Positions 33,850-43,194 of a DNA stretch of 64,000 nucleotides are shown here, piece after piece (position 1 is the stretch's first letter; each line of letters starts with the position of its first letter). The notes under the pieces were generated by a model. It was given only the letters and a program-made list of their open reading frames with translations. It had not been told where the DNA came from and searched no databases. The DNA comes from Bradyrhizobium erythrophlei (GTDB taxonomy: Bacteria > Pseudomonadota > Alphaproteobacteria > Rhizobiales > Xanthobacteraceae), in NCBI RefSeq assembly GCF_900129425.1, contig NZ_LT670817.1:5270001-5334000 (forward strand). Reading direction: 5' to 3'. A program made the translations under genes and the position numbers.

Positions 33850-35421
33850 TTACTTCATCATCGCCTGCGCCTCAGCGCGGAAGGCCTGGCGCGAAGCGTC
33901 GCGCGAATAGAACATGTGTCCACCCGGATAGACCACGAGCTTCACGCGCTCGGGAGAAGCGTAGGCCGGCAGCTGGTCGAGCAGGATCTTCGAGCCGAAA
34001 TACGGGGTGGCGAGATCGAACAGGCCGTGCCCCACCAGGAGCTTCAGTTTTGGATCGACCGCGAGAATCTGGCGCAGCTGGGAGATCGACTCGGGGGGAT
34101 TGAGGCCGTGGCCGAAATCCCAGGCCCGCTCGACCGCGCCATTGAGCACCTGATAGGAACCGTCCGGCCGCCAGTTGAGCTTGCGGGTGGTGAGGTCGAC
34201 CGCGGCGCTGGTCAGCGGTGCGATCAGGGGATCGAGGGACGGGTCGCCGAAATGCGAGGAGCTCGAGTCCGGATAGGGATCGAAGCCCGACACGGTCGCG
34301 TCGAATCGCCCCGTTACCTTGCCGTCGCGCCGGTCGAATTCCCGGCGGAACTCGCCGATGCCGAAACGCCCGGCCAGCCGGCGGCTCACGGCCTGATCGA
34401 TCCCCGTCAAGGCAGCCACCCTGTCGGCAAGGCGCGTGGTAGCCTCGCTGTCCGCCTGTCCCTTGATCAGGTCGCCGAGGAAATCGCCCCGCGCATAGCG
34501 CTCGACGTCGGCCATGTCGGCGCGGGCGACGGCGCCTTTCGCCTCGCGCGCCACGGCCGCCATGGTGGGAAGGCTCACGACATATTGCAGGAGGCTCGAG
34601 CCGGAAAATTCGCGGAAGTCCAGCAGCGGCGAGATCAGGATGAGGCCCCTCACGCCGACGCCCTGCGGGACCTGCAGTTCGTGAACGATCTTCGGTCCGC
34701 GGATGCCGCCATAGCTCTCGCCGACGACAAATTTGGGCGACAGCAACCGGTCGGATTTTTCCAGCCAGCGGCGGATCGTCAGCGCGATCGAACTTACGTC
34801 GCCGTCGACCGAGTAGAACCGCTTGCGCACGTCCTCGCCGGTCGCGACGAAGCGGCTGTAGCCGGTGCCGACCGGATCGATGAAGACGAGGTCGGTAAAG
34901 TCCAGCCAGGTATCGGCGTTGGGCTCAAGGTCGGGCGACGCCGAGGAAACCGCCGCGTCTCCGCTGATGGAGAGCCGCCAGGGCCCGAGGTTGCCGAATT
35001 GCAGCCAGGCCGAGGACGCACCCGGGCCGCCGTTGAAAACGAAGGTCACGGGACGGGTCCGCGAATCCTGGCCATCCAATTGATAGGCGGTGTAGGCGAT
35101 ATCGGCCTGCGGCTCCCGCTTGTCGTTGAACAGCCGGATCGAACCCGCCGTGGCCGTGAAGGCGAGCGTGCGCCCGGGCAGCGCCAGCGTTTGTTTGGTT
35201 GTGGAATCCGGGGGCAGACCATGTTCCTCGGCGGCAGCCGGCGAACCCGGAATGCCAGCCCGCCCGCCCCCTGCTCCCGATTTTTGACCCGACGGCGTGG
35301 CCGCAGGCTGCTCCTGAGGCGGCCGCGGCGCATCCTGGGCGCGGACGACGGTCAGCACGCAGGACGCGAAAAGCGCAAGAACGATTGGCGCACGGCGCGA
35401 TGCCCGGAACGGCAAGACCAT
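33850..35421 (-). CDS. serine carboxypeptidase-like peptidase (family S10)
   Basis: About 523 residues from ATG 35421 (MVLPFRASRRAP), followed by a signal-like span VLALFASCVLTVVRA. The S10 blocks are FVFNGGPGASSAWLQFG (oxyanion loop), DPVGTGYSRF, the nucleophile in VVGESYGGIRG, and a late His in YPGGHMFYS. The catalytic Asp probably lies in LLVGHGLFDLATPY. The frame reaches 35472 but the extra residues are unlikely to be used. Secreted peptidase; bacterial S10 enzymes trim peptides from the C-terminus. It is convergent with the TPR genes. Confidence 0.88.
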   Translation of the reverse strand: MVLPFRASRRAPIVLALFASCVLTVVRAQDAPRPPQEQPAATPSGQKSGAGGGRAGIPGSPAAAEEHGLPPDSTTKQTLALPGRTLAFTATAGSIRLFNDKREPQADIAYTAYQLDGQDSRTRPVTFVFNGGPGASSAWLQFGNLGPWRLSISGDAAVSSASPDLEPNADTWLDFTDLVFIDPVGTGYSRFVATGEDVRKRFYSVDGDVSSIALTIRRWLEKSDRLLSPKFVVGESYGGIRGPKIVHELQVPQGVGVRGLILISPLLDFREFSGSSLLQYVVSLPTMAAVAREAKGAVARADMADVERYARGDFLGDLIKGQADSEATTRLADRVAALTGIDQAVSRRLAGRFGIGEFRREFDRRDGKVTGRFDATVSGFDPYPDSSSSHFGDPSLDPLIAPLTSAAVDLTTRKLNWRPDGSYQVLNGAVERAWDFGHGLNPPESISQLRQILAVDPKLKLLVGHGLFDLATPYFGSKILLDQLPAYASPERVKLVVYPGGHMFYSRDASRQAFRAEAQAMMK

Positions 35422-35699
35422 TCGTTTTCTACTCCCTGCTTCCCGCGATCCACCCGGAGCCACCGCATACACCGCGCGAAACGACGTTTTCCGGATAGAG
35501 GCAGGTTTTCTTGCTCAAACTGCGACAGGCGGGCATTGTTCGCAAGCCCGCGCAGACATAGCGCGCGCGGCACTCATGCTGATTGCACGATCCGGTGACA
35601 CCCTTTGGGGGCTAGCTTATCTCGACAAGCCCGGCCAAGGTCGTATAGACGACCTTGGCGCACCCGATCCATCAGCGCCAATGACGAGCCCGCGATCCC

Positions 35700-36479
35700 A
35701 TGACCAGCCAACAGCGATATGACCGGATCGCCTTCGTCGCGAGCCCCGGCCCGGAGGCCCAGCAGGCGCTGGCGCAACTGGTGGAGCTCTACGGCAATCA
35801 CGAGCCTGCGGACGCCGACGTCGTGGTAGCGCTCGGCGGCGACGGATTGATGCTGCAAACGTTGCACGCGCATATGCATTCGGGCAAGCCGATCTACGGC
35901 ATGCATCGCGGCACCATTGGTTTTCTGATGAACGAGTACAGCCCGCGCGATCTGCATGCGCGTCTCGCCGCCGCGCGGGAATCCGTGATCCATCCGCTCC
36001 TGATGCGCGCCACCGACGTCCATGGCGTCGTGCACCTCTATCACGCCATCAATGAAGTCGCGCTGTTTCGCCAGACCCACCAGGCGGCGCGCCTGAGGAT
36101 CCTGATCGACGAACGCGAGCGCATGGCCGAGCTGATCGCCGACGGCATCCTGGTGGCGACGCCGGCGGGATCGACCGCCTACAATCTCTCGGCGCAGGGG
36201 CCGATCATTCCGATCAACGCGGCGTTGCTGGCCTTGACCCCGATCAGCGCATTCCGTCCGCGGCGCTGGCGCGGCGCCCTTCTCCCCAATACCGCCTATG
36301 TGGTGATCGAGGTGCTCGAGGGCGAGAAACGCCCCGTGGCGGCGGTCGCCGATCACGACGAGGTGCGCGACGTCCGCCGCGTCGAGGTGCTTTCCGACAA
36401 GACCATCTCGATGCGGATGCTGTTCGACCCCGGCCACAGCCTGGAAGAACGCATTCTGAGCGAGCAATTCGGGTATTAG
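35700..36479 (+). CDS. nadK: NAD kinase
   Basis: 259 residues, cytoplasmic. Phosphorylates NAD to NADP using ATP. The catalytic GGDG is at 46-49 in VVVALGGDGLML, followed by YGMHRGTIGFLMNEY, NEVALFRQ and DGILVATPAGSTAYNLSAQGPI, all diagnostic of NadK. Length fits the alphaproteobacterial form. Followed by response-regulator and Hpt genes on the same strand. Confidence 0.95.
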   Translation: MTSQQRYDRIAFVASPGPEAQQALAQLVELYGNHEPADADVVVALGGDGLMLQTLHAHMHSGKPIYGMHRGTIGFLMNEYSPRDLHARLAAARESVIHPLLMRATDVHGVVHLYHAINEVALFRQTHQAARLRILIDERERMAELIADGILVATPAGSTAYNLSAQGPIIPINAALLALTPISAFRPRRWRGALLPNTAYVVIEVLEGEKRPVAAVADHDEVRDVRRVEVLSDKTISMRMLFDPGHSLEERILSEQFGY

Positions 36480-36588
36480 CGCCTTTCCGCCCCCGCCGTC
36501 GGGAAGCCTCGCAACCATTCGTTAACCGGCCCGCGATATGGTTAACGCCAGGTATACCGTTGAGCGGTACGCCCCCCAGGGCCGGGCC

Positions 36589-37134
36589 ATGTTTCGCATC
36601 GATTTCAACAAGCTGCGATTTCTTGTGTGCGACGACAATCCGCACATGCGCCGGATTTTGCGGACGCTGCTGCATTCGTTCGGCGCCCGCGAGGTCTATG
36701 AATCCGAGGACGGCGCGACCGCGCTGGAAATGTACAGCCACTACGTCCCCGACATCGTCATTACCGACTGGTCGATGCCGATTTTCGATGGCCTCGAACT
36801 TGCGCAGATGATCCGGCAGCCCGAATCGAAGGGCAATCCCTACGCCCCCGTCATCATGCTGACCGGCCATTCCGAGAAGCGGCGCGTGACGGTGGCGCGC
36901 GACGCCGGCGTGACCGAGTTCCTCGCCAAGCCGATCTCGGCCAAGGCGCTCTATCAGCGCATTCTCAACGTGGTCGCCAATCCGCGCCCGTTCATCAAGA
37001 CCAAGACCTATTTCGGCCCGGACCGCCGGCGCAATACCAATAACGCCTATATCGGCCCCGAGCGCCGTATCGGCGGCGAAGTGGAAATCCTGCAACAGCC
37101 GTCGCTGCTCGACAAGGCGCGGTCCACCGTCTAG
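36589..37134 (+). CDS. single-domain response regulator
   Basis: 181 residues from ATG 36589 (MFRIDFNKLRFLVCDDN). CheY-like receiver: acidic pair D15-D16, phospho-acceptor Asp60 in VITDWSMP, and Lys in FLAKPISA. After the receiver a tail (FGPDRRRNTNN and IGPERRIGG) without a DNA-binding domain; the DRR / PERR repeats occur in many alphaproteobacterial regulators. The open frame upstream to 36538 is an alternative. It lies 21-27 bases before an Hpt gene, suggesting a phosphorelay pair. Confidence 0.88.
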   Translation: MFRIDFNKLRFLVCDDNPHMRRILRTLLHSFGAREVYESEDGATALEMYSHYVPDIVITDWSMPIFDGLELAQMIRQPESKGNPYAPVIMLTGHSEKRRVTVARDAGVTEFLAKPISAKALYQRILNVVANPRPFIKTKTYFGPDRRRNTNNAYIGPERRIGGEVEILQQPSLLDKARSTV

Positions 37135-37161
37135 CGCGCGATACGCGCAAGGGAAATGATG

Positions 37162-37740
37162 ATGGCGAAAGAAAAGCCCGCAACGCTGCAGATCAAGACC
37201 TTCGCCGATCATCACGTGATCACGCAACCCAATCCGTTGCGCAAGATGTTGCGGCGCGTCGGCGAAAAGGATCTCGACGATCCCGTTGCGCGGGCGGAAA
37301 AGGCCTTGGCCGACCTGTCGGGCGAGTTCAAGGACTGGATGGTAATCGAAACCGACCGGCTCGCGGCGGCCCACGCCGCCATCCTCAAGGTCGGTTTTAC
37401 CGACATCACGCGCCAGGAATTGTTTCGTGCCGCCCATGACATCAAGGGCGATGCCGCCACTTTCGGTTACCCTTCCGCCGGCGCCGCCGCCGACAGCCTG
37501 TGCCGGATCATCGAACACGCGCCCAAGCTCGACGAGGTACCGCCCGACCTGATCGCGCATCACATCAACGCCATTCAGGCCATCGTGCGCGGGCGCACCA
37601 AACTCGACACCATCAGCATGGCCAGCGAATTGAGCCGGCAGCTGCGCGGTGTCGCCGACGAATACCTCATGCACGCCAATCGCGATCGTCCCGAGCACCT
37701 CGAGGCGATCCTGGCGCCGAGCATCGCACCGGCGGATTGA
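37162..37740 (+). CDS. Hpt-domain phosphotransfer protein
   Basis: 192 residues. The phosphorylatable His lies in AAHDIKGDAATFGY (H-x-x-K-G). ATG 37162 is preferred over 37156 because AAGGG lies at proper distance. N-terminal half is a charged region (RRVGEKDLDDPVARAEKAL). Placed directly after the receiver gene, so a His-Asp phosphorelay partner is likely. Its kinase is not seen here. A palindromic repeat follows the stop. Confidence 0.85.
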   Translation: MAKEKPATLQIKTFADHHVITQPNPLRKMLRRVGEKDLDDPVARAEKALADLSGEFKDWMVIETDRLAAAHAAILKVGFTDITRQELFRAAHDIKGDAATFGYPSAGAAADSLCRIIEHAPKLDEVPPDLIAHHINAIQAIVRGRTKLDTISMASELSRQLRGVADEYLMHANRDRPEHLEAILAPSIAPAD

Positions 37741-37760
37741 ACTCACCGCATTCTAGTTTC

Positions 37761-37879
37761 GTCGTCCCTGCGAACGCAGGGACCTATACGCCGCAGCTTA
37801 TCAGCTGCGCGATGTCGTAGATGCTTTCTCAAACAATCAAGGCCGGTGGTTATGGGTCCCTTGGGTTCGCAGGGACGAC
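37761..37879. repeat. long imperfect palindrome flanked by GTC(G)TCCCTGCGAACGCAGGGAC
   Basis: The left end contains the small palindrome TCCCTGCGAACGCAGGGA and the right end repeats GGTTCGCAGGGACGAC as its inverse, with about 80 bases between. It fits a Bradyrhizobium-type dispersed intergenic repeat (recalled). It fills the gap between two convergent genes and may act as terminator. Confidence 0.7.
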
Positions 37880-37885
37880 ACCGAA

Positions 37886-39061
37886 TCACGCCGCGATCAG
37901 CTCGTGCAGGATCGGGGCCATGGTCTCCTCCACAATCAGTTCGTCGCAGAACATGCGGGCCTCCTCGCGAGCCGACTCGGTCGCAAAGCGCCGCAGCAGG
38001 ATCAACAGCGGCTCGGCGGCCTGGCGGTCGTGTTCGCAATGCGTCAGCACGCGTTCGACCATCCGGCGCCGCAACCTTGCCGCGCCCCCGACGCTGTCGA
38101 CATATCCGGTTTCATGGGTGACTTCGAGCGCTACCCTGAACGCCGCGAATGTCGATTCCGGCAATCCGGCGCGCTTCAGCAGCGCCTGCAGGCTGGCGCC
38201 GCCGCGGTCGTGGAGCAGCGCCGAGACCCGGGCCTGCGGCAGACCGGACAATTCCGACAGCGCGGAATCGAACAGTTCGAGATTGCCCGACAGCAATGCC
38301 CGCAGGATCAGTCCGGCGGTGAGTTGGCCGGTGGCGCGCAGATGCCGGACCAGGCCGCGCATGTCGTCGCCGCGCGAACGCGCCGCGATATTTACGGTGG
38401 AGCGATCGCGCGCCTCGCTCGCGATCCGCACCGCCCGGTCCGCACTCAGCCAGTTGCGGGCGACGACGAATTGCGCCAGCGTGTCCGACAGTTTGGCGAC
38501 CAGCGCCACCCTCGTCGCCGCGGGCAGATCTTCCAACACCAGCATCGATTCCCGGATCGCTGCGAGATGGCCGTGACGCTCGACGATGCGGTCCCACGAA
38601 AACGGCGCCAGTTCGGCATAGGCGTTTTCGATCAGCTCCAGCGCCGCTGCGGGCGCGCCAACTTCGGCGATCGCGGCGCAAACCGAGGCCGGCAGATTGA
38701 CTCGGCGGGCGACGGCGCATTGCATCTCGCAATTGCCTGTCGCGATGATGTCGACGAGGTCGGCATCGATCAGCAGCGGAGAATGTTCGAGCACCGGAAG
38801 CGCGACCGAGGCCTGGTCGAGCGACAGCGCCTGCACGATGGCGGCAGGCGCTTCCACGCTGCGCGCAAATACTTCGGCCATGGCCTGGCGTACCAGGGGC
38901 GATGCGTCATCGAGCAGCATCAGCAGTGCGCCTTCGGCGGCGGCGCGATCGTCTTCAGTGAGATCGGAAATCAGCCAGGCTCGCGCCAGCGATCGCGTTG
39001 CCTCTGCCCGCTCGCCTGCCGGAGCGGTGCGTATCCAACTGATGAACTGCCGAACGATCAT
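37886..39061 (-). CDS. DUF2336 family protein
   Basis: 391 residues, mostly alpha-helical, no signal peptide. MIVRQFISWIRTAPAGERAEATRSLARAW and the HEAT-like segments (LMLLDDASPLVRQAMAEVFA, CAVARRVNLPASVCAAIAE) fit the alphaproteobacterial DUF2336 family. Its genes are often near signalling genes, as here beside Hpt and receiver genes, but the role is unknown. Convergent with the Hpt gene across the palindrome. Confidence 0.85.
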   Translation of the reverse strand: MIVRQFISWIRTAPAGERAEATRSLARAWLISDLTEDDRAAAEGALLMLLDDASPLVRQAMAEVFARSVEAPAAIVQALSLDQASVALPVLEHSPLLIDADLVDIIATGNCEMQCAVARRVNLPASVCAAIAEVGAPAAALELIENAYAELAPFSWDRIVERHGHLAAIRESMLVLEDLPAATRVALVAKLSDTLAQFVVARNWLSADRAVRIASEARDRSTVNIAARSRGDDMRGLVRHLRATGQLTAGLILRALLSGNLELFDSALSELSGLPQARVSALLHDRGGASLQALLKRAGLPESTFAAFRVALEVTHETGYVDSVGGAARLRRRMVERVLTHCEHDRQAAEPLLILLRRFATESAREEARMFCDELIVEETMAPILHELIAA

Positions 39062-39295
39062 TGCCCTGCCGGCTTACGCAACCCAGAACGACACCGTGAC
39101 GCGGTGCCACTGCAAGACAAAATAAACCACGACGCTTAACAAAGCGTTCACCATAAACGGCTGGTTTTATTGACGTTTTGTTAAGAGAGAAAGGTCGCGT
39201 CCCCCGGCCCGCGCTGCGGTTCGCACAGCGCCGCCAACGGACGCGCCGCCTGTTAAGCCGGAGGTTGAAGGAGGAACGCGATTAGCCGGTCGGCG

Positions 39296-41305
39296 TCACG
39301 ATCCTTTCCTGGATTTTTTCGGCGTTTTTGTCTTGGCCGGCCTCTTGGCTTCAGCCTTTCTTTTCTTGGCTGCAGACGTCTTCGTCGACTTCTTCTTTCT
39401 CGCCGCCGCGATCTTCGTAGGGGTCACCTTTTTCGAACCGCGTTTCGTGCGTTTCGGCGTGGAGCCATTGGCTGGCGGCACGTGCGCAGATGGCGCCGTC
39501 GCCGCTGCGGCAGCCGTCGCGGCCGGCTGATACGATCCCATCCAGAACGTAAGTTCGGCCAGTTCGTCGCCGGCGAGATGGCCGTTCTGCCAGTCGTCTG
39601 CGTCAACAAGGCCGTGCCAGACCTTCGGGTCCTGCCGATGTTCCTCAACATAGGCGTTCCAGCGATAGGACTGATAGATTGCGATGATGTTGGCAGCATA
39701 AGCGACGGCCAGCGGCCGGTTGCCCTGGATGATCATCAGGTTGTCGTCGTTCTTGCTCGACGCCTTGAACCCCAAATTATGCGATCCGGTCATGACCACG
39801 GGATTGTCGCCGAAAGGATCGAGCACGATGACCTTGCTGTGAATATGAACACCCTGCCCGAGGATTTCGGTCGCCCAGTCATGAAAGGTATCCTTGATGT
39901 TCTTGGGCACCATCGACTCGTAGCCGAGGTGCTGCGGCGGCTGCGTGCCGCCGTTGAACAGCGTGACGGGAGTGGCCGCCGACGGATCGAGAGCTGCATG
40001 GGCGGAAGGTTTGGCCGGCGTACCCCCGGTCGACTCCGTGGTGAGACCGGGGATCTCCTGATTCACCACACCGCGGAGATAGAGATCCCCATCGTAGTTG
40101 GGTGTGCCCTCGTGGTGCCGGAACAGGATATTTTGCAGCAGCGTCCATTTATTCGCCGGCTGATCGTCGGCGACGAACGCCCCCGGATTGAAGAACAGGA
40201 ACAAGATGCCTTGCTTGGCGGCGTTGATGAGTTTGCGCGCAAAGTCGAGATCCTGCTCCTTGTCGGTCGGCGCAAACCATTGCGTGATCGTGCCGCCATC
40301 GACGTTGAAGACATTGGCGGTGGTCTCTCCGTTGGTCTTGGCCAGGCTGGGCGGATAGGCGTCTTTGGCGTTCTTCAGAAGATTCCATTCGTCGAGGAAA
40401 TACTGCGCAAGTTTCGCGTCGTTGACGATGATGCCGTTATTGGCCTGCGTGCACAGCCCGGTCATCGTCCAGTTCGTGCTGCCTGAGAGCACGCGTTGAG
40501 GTTTGCCGGCAGAATCGCAACACACCAGGAATTTATTGTGCGCGAAGTGTCCCTGGGGAACGAGGCGGTTGTACAGATCCACGACGCCGCGCATTTCCGC
40601 GCGCACCGCCTTGTTCTCGTCGTTGTCGTTTTTCTTGCTGAAGGCGCCATTGGCCAGGATCAAGTGGCATTTCTTGCCTAACGCCTTGAGGGCTGCCTTG
40701 AGTTCCGGATCGTTAAGCTCGTACAACGCTGCATAAACCTGACCGTTGTTCGCCTTGACGTCGGCGAGCAGGTCCAGAATCTGCGGCCGCAGCAAACCGC
40801 TCAACTCATTCCTCAACGCGTTCTTCGGAGGCTGCGTCGCGGCGATCAAATCGGCCATCTTGGGCGGCGGGTTGCCAAGGCTGCTGAGCACGCGCGTTAC
40901 CCACTGCGCGGCGACGATGCCCTTGTTGAAGTATGCCGAGATATTCGGCGACACCTGACCCGTGATCGTCATCGGCGGCGTCAGCGGGCTGGCCTGGTCG
41001 GTCGCAAGCTGAAGGTGGTCCTTGTCGCCGATCACCGGCACCACGGAATATTGCACGACCTGACCCGGCTTCACGCCATAGTCCCACCACATGAAGCGCT
41101 GAACGGGATGCTTCCAGGGCGCCGTGGGATCGAGCTTGTCGTCGTCGGCGAATCCGACGAAACCGTGCAAATAGACGTCGGGACTGCCTTGCACCACGCG
41201 GCGGATCGTAAAGCCGCGACATCCCTTGATCGGATTGAGATTGGCCGGCAGCCACACCAGCGCCGTATGATCACCGTTGTCATAAATTTTTACATCAATG
41301 GACAT
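39296..41305 (-). CDS. phospholipase-D-like protein with lysine-rich tail
   Basis: 669 residues from ATG 41305, supported by GGAGG eight bases upstream. Two HKD half-sites: HNKFLVCCD beginning at His256 with a downstream SGSTNWT, and HSKVIVLD beginning at His489 with GSHN, so a two-domain PLD active site is expected. The first half-site has one extra residue before Asp. No signal peptide. The C-terminal tail (about 625-669) is almost wholly Lys, Arg, Ala, Thr and Ser, histone-like, and may bind DNA or membranes. PLD proteins act on phospholipids or nucleic acids; substrate unclear. Confidence 0.8.
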   Translation of the reverse strand: MSIDVKIYDNGDHTALVWLPANLNPIKGCRGFTIRRVVQGSPDVYLHGFVGFADDDKLDPTAPWKHPVQRFMWWDYGVKPGQVVQYSVVPVIGDKDHLQLATDQASPLTPPMTITGQVSPNISAYFNKGIVAAQWVTRVLSSLGNPPPKMADLIAATQPPKNALRNELSGLLRPQILDLLADVKANNGQVYAALYELNDPELKAALKALGKKCHLILANGAFSKKNDNDENKAVRAEMRGVVDLYNRLVPQGHFAHNKFLVCCDSAGKPQRVLSGSTNWTMTGLCTQANNGIIVNDAKLAQYFLDEWNLLKNAKDAYPPSLAKTNGETTANVFNVDGGTITQWFAPTDKEQDLDFARKLINAAKQGILFLFFNPGAFVADDQPANKWTLLQNILFRHHEGTPNYDGDLYLRGVVNQEIPGLTTESTGGTPAKPSAHAALDPSAATPVTLFNGGTQPPQHLGYESMVPKNIKDTFHDWATEILGQGVHIHSKVIVLDPFGDNPVVMTGSHNLGFKASSKNDDNLMIIQGNRPLAVAYAANIIAIYQSYRWNAYVEEHRQDPKVWHGLVDADDWQNGHLAGDELAELTFWMGSYQPAATAAAAATAPSAHVPPANGSTPKRTKRGSKKVTPTKIAAARKKKSTKTSAAKKRKAEAKRPAKTKTPKKSRKGS

Positions 41306-41432
41306 AGAATATCCTCCAGCGGATGAAACCACCCGTCAACCGAGGCTAGTACTCTACCTGAAATCGTACAAGCCCGCATCCACAGCTTGCGGCGACAAAG
41401 CTGCAGGATGGCGCGGCATCGACTGTCGTTGG

Positions 41433-42509
41433 CTAGCTGAATGTACCGTAGCGATCGCTGAAGAGATCGAGCCCATGCGGCGCCTGAACGTTGGGTGTCG
41501 CCGTCGCGGCTGAGCTCGCAACCGGACTTGCCGCAGGCGCGGCCGAGGTCGCTGGCGCGACCGAAGTCGCTGATGCGACCGAGGTCAGCGACGACGAGCT
41601 GCCCCACAATTCACGAACTGCAGGCGAGACCGGCTGGGCGCGATCGCCGGCCTGAAACAGCGAACGGAATACCGGATCGGTCGGCGGCGAAGTGTTGGCC
41701 GCCGTCGATGCGGATGCCATCGTGACCGGCGTGACCGAGCGGGCATCCGGAAAACTCGACAGGTAGGCTGCATTGGCGATCGGCGCAGTCGCCGCCGCGC
41801 TGGCGACCGACATGGTTGCCGGGATATCGCCGACCGACGCCATCGCGCTGCGCGTCGCCTGTGAATTGGCGGCACTGGCGTAGCGCGAGGTCAGCACCGA
41901 ATGGACTTCCGAAACGCTGCGGGCGCGACCGGAGCGGTCGTAGAAAATCGAATGGTTCGCCGCGGCGGCGTTCGGAAACAGCCGCGCGCCGGAAGCCTGC
42001 GGATTATCCTCGGCGTTCGAGATCAGCTTGGCGGCGCCCCCAACGCCCATGAAATGCGCCATATAGAGTTCGGCGTCGGTCGGGCGGCGGCCGATCTGGC
42101 CGGTGAGCTTGAAACTGTTGGACTGGGTCAGAACGCCCGCCATCGCAGAGCTGGCGGCCGGATCGTCGCGCAGCTTCAGGATCGCACTTCGGGCGCCGGG
42201 ATCGCTGACCGAATAGGTGCCCGACGAGGATTTGGTGATGGCGTCGGCGTACTTGCCATAGCCGAGCTGCGGACCCGCTTCCTTCACGGTGCCGAGCCAG
42301 GTCTGGTCGATGAATTGAAAAAGCCCGTGCGCCGACGAGGTCGGGGCGCCCGCCGTCGGATTGAAATCGGATTCCATCTTCGCGGTGGCGAGCAGGTATT
42401 CGAAGCTGGAGCCGGTGGCGTTGGCGGCCTGCTTGATTGCCCCGGCTATCCGCGCGCGCGACGGGTCGACACCTGCCGTCGCCGTGGCGTTTGACGTGTC
42501 GACCGACAT
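41433..42509 (-). CDS. lytic transglycosylase (SLT-type) with low-complexity tail
   Basis: 358 residues from ATG 42509, with GAGGA upstream. Residues about 18-150 carry the SLT-like fold: catalytic Glu46 in TAKMESDFNP, then SAHGLFQFIDQTWLGTVK and AYMAHFMGVGG-like block (LYMAHFMGVGGAAKLI). The last 130 residues are rich in Ala, Ser, Thr and Pro. No classical signal peptide is evident, which is shared by some flagellar/secretion-associated transglycosylases. Cleaves peptidoglycan in known relatives. Confidence 0.8.
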   Translation of the reverse strand: MSVDTSNATATAGVDPSRARIAGAIKQAANATGSSFEYLLATAKMESDFNPTAGAPTSSAHGLFQFIDQTWLGTVKEAGPQLGYGKYADAITKSSSGTYSVSDPGARSAILKLRDDPAASSAMAGVLTQSNSFKLTGQIGRRPTDAELYMAHFMGVGGAAKLISNAEDNPQASGARLFPNAAAANHSIFYDRSGRARSVSEVHSVLTSRYASAANSQATRSAMASVGDIPATMSVASAAATAPIANAAYLSSFPDARSVTPVTMASASTAANTSPPTDPVFRSLFQAGDRAQPVSPAVRELWGSSSSLTSVASATSVAPATSAAPAASPVASSAATATPNVQAPHGLDLFSDRYGTFS

Positions 42510-42627
42510 GTTTGGTCCTCGCTCCCCGCGAAATGACCCCCGGGCCTGTTCGAGAGCTCCCACTAACGCTCAAGCCGCGGTCACACTGCGGTGATTATGG
42601 TTAATGCCGGGTTAAATTTCATCCTCC

Positions 42628-42725
42628 GTCATTCCGGGATGGTCCGGAGGACCAGAGCCGGAATCTCGAGATTCCCGAATGTGCAATTGCACATCTGTGG
42701 TTCGCCTGCGGCGCCCCGGAATGAC
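42628..42725. repeat. REP-like palindromic element, copy 2
   Basis: Starts GTCATTCCGGG and ends CCCCGGAATGAC, with the inner palindromes GGAATCTCGAGATTCC and GTGCAATTGCAC. It matches the element at 44651 in layout and in most inner segments. Confidence 0.75.
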
Positions 42726-42736
42726 GGCACGCGAAA

Positions 42737-43165
42737 TCATTTCCGATAGACCGCCTTGGGATCGAACAGCCGGTCCGCATCGACGAACGACAACTGCGCC
42801 CCGCCCTCGCCGGCATCGACCTTGCGGTAGAAGCAGGAGCGGCGGCCGGTGTGGCAGGCGGCGCCCGTCTGCTCGACCCGGATCCAGACCGCGTCCTGGT
42901 CGCAGTCGAGCCGCATCTCGACCACGCGCTGGACCTGGCCGGAGGTTTCGCCCTTGCGCCAGAGCGCGTTGCGGGAGCGGCTGAAGTACCAGGCCTCTCC
43001 GCTGGCGATGGTCTTGCGGAGGGCCTCGTCGTTCATATGCGCGACCATCAGCACGTCGCCGGTGCCGGCGTCGGTCGCCACGCAGGTCACGAGGCCGGAC
43101 GCGTCGAATTTGGGCTGAAACGCCAGCCCTTCCTCAAAGTCGTTGATAGCTGCGGATGTCGACAC
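42737..43165 (-). CDS. hisI: phosphoribosyl-AMP cyclohydrolase
   Basis: 142 residues from GTG 43165. Third step of histidine synthesis: opens the purine ring of phosphoribosyl-AMP, Zn- and Mg-dependent. Diagnostic blocks: NDEALRKTIASGEAWYFSRSR, LWRKGETSG, DCDQDAVW (Mg/Zn Asp and Cys) and CHTGRRSCFY (Zn cysteines). The larger open frame to 43627 is antisense noise in the folE region. Ends in the repeat at 42628. Pairs with folE upstream on the same strand. Confidence 0.95.
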   Translation of the reverse strand: MSTSAAINDFEEGLAFQPKFDASGLVTCVATDAGTGDVLMVAHMNDEALRKTIASGEAWYFSRSRNALWRKGETSGQVQRVVEMRLDCDQDAVWIRVEQTGAACHTGRRSCFYRKVDAGEGGAQLSFVDADRLFDPKAVYRK

Positions 43166-43194
43166 GGGCAGTCCTCGCAGATTCTCGGCGAGGG

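Noticed and set aside
33916..35598. 560-codon frame antisense to the S10 peptidase
   Set aside because: Peptidase strand has signal peptide and catalytic motifs; the other is shadow.
36244..37746. 500-codon frame antisense to response regulator and Hpt
   Set aside because: Covers two clear genes on the other strand.
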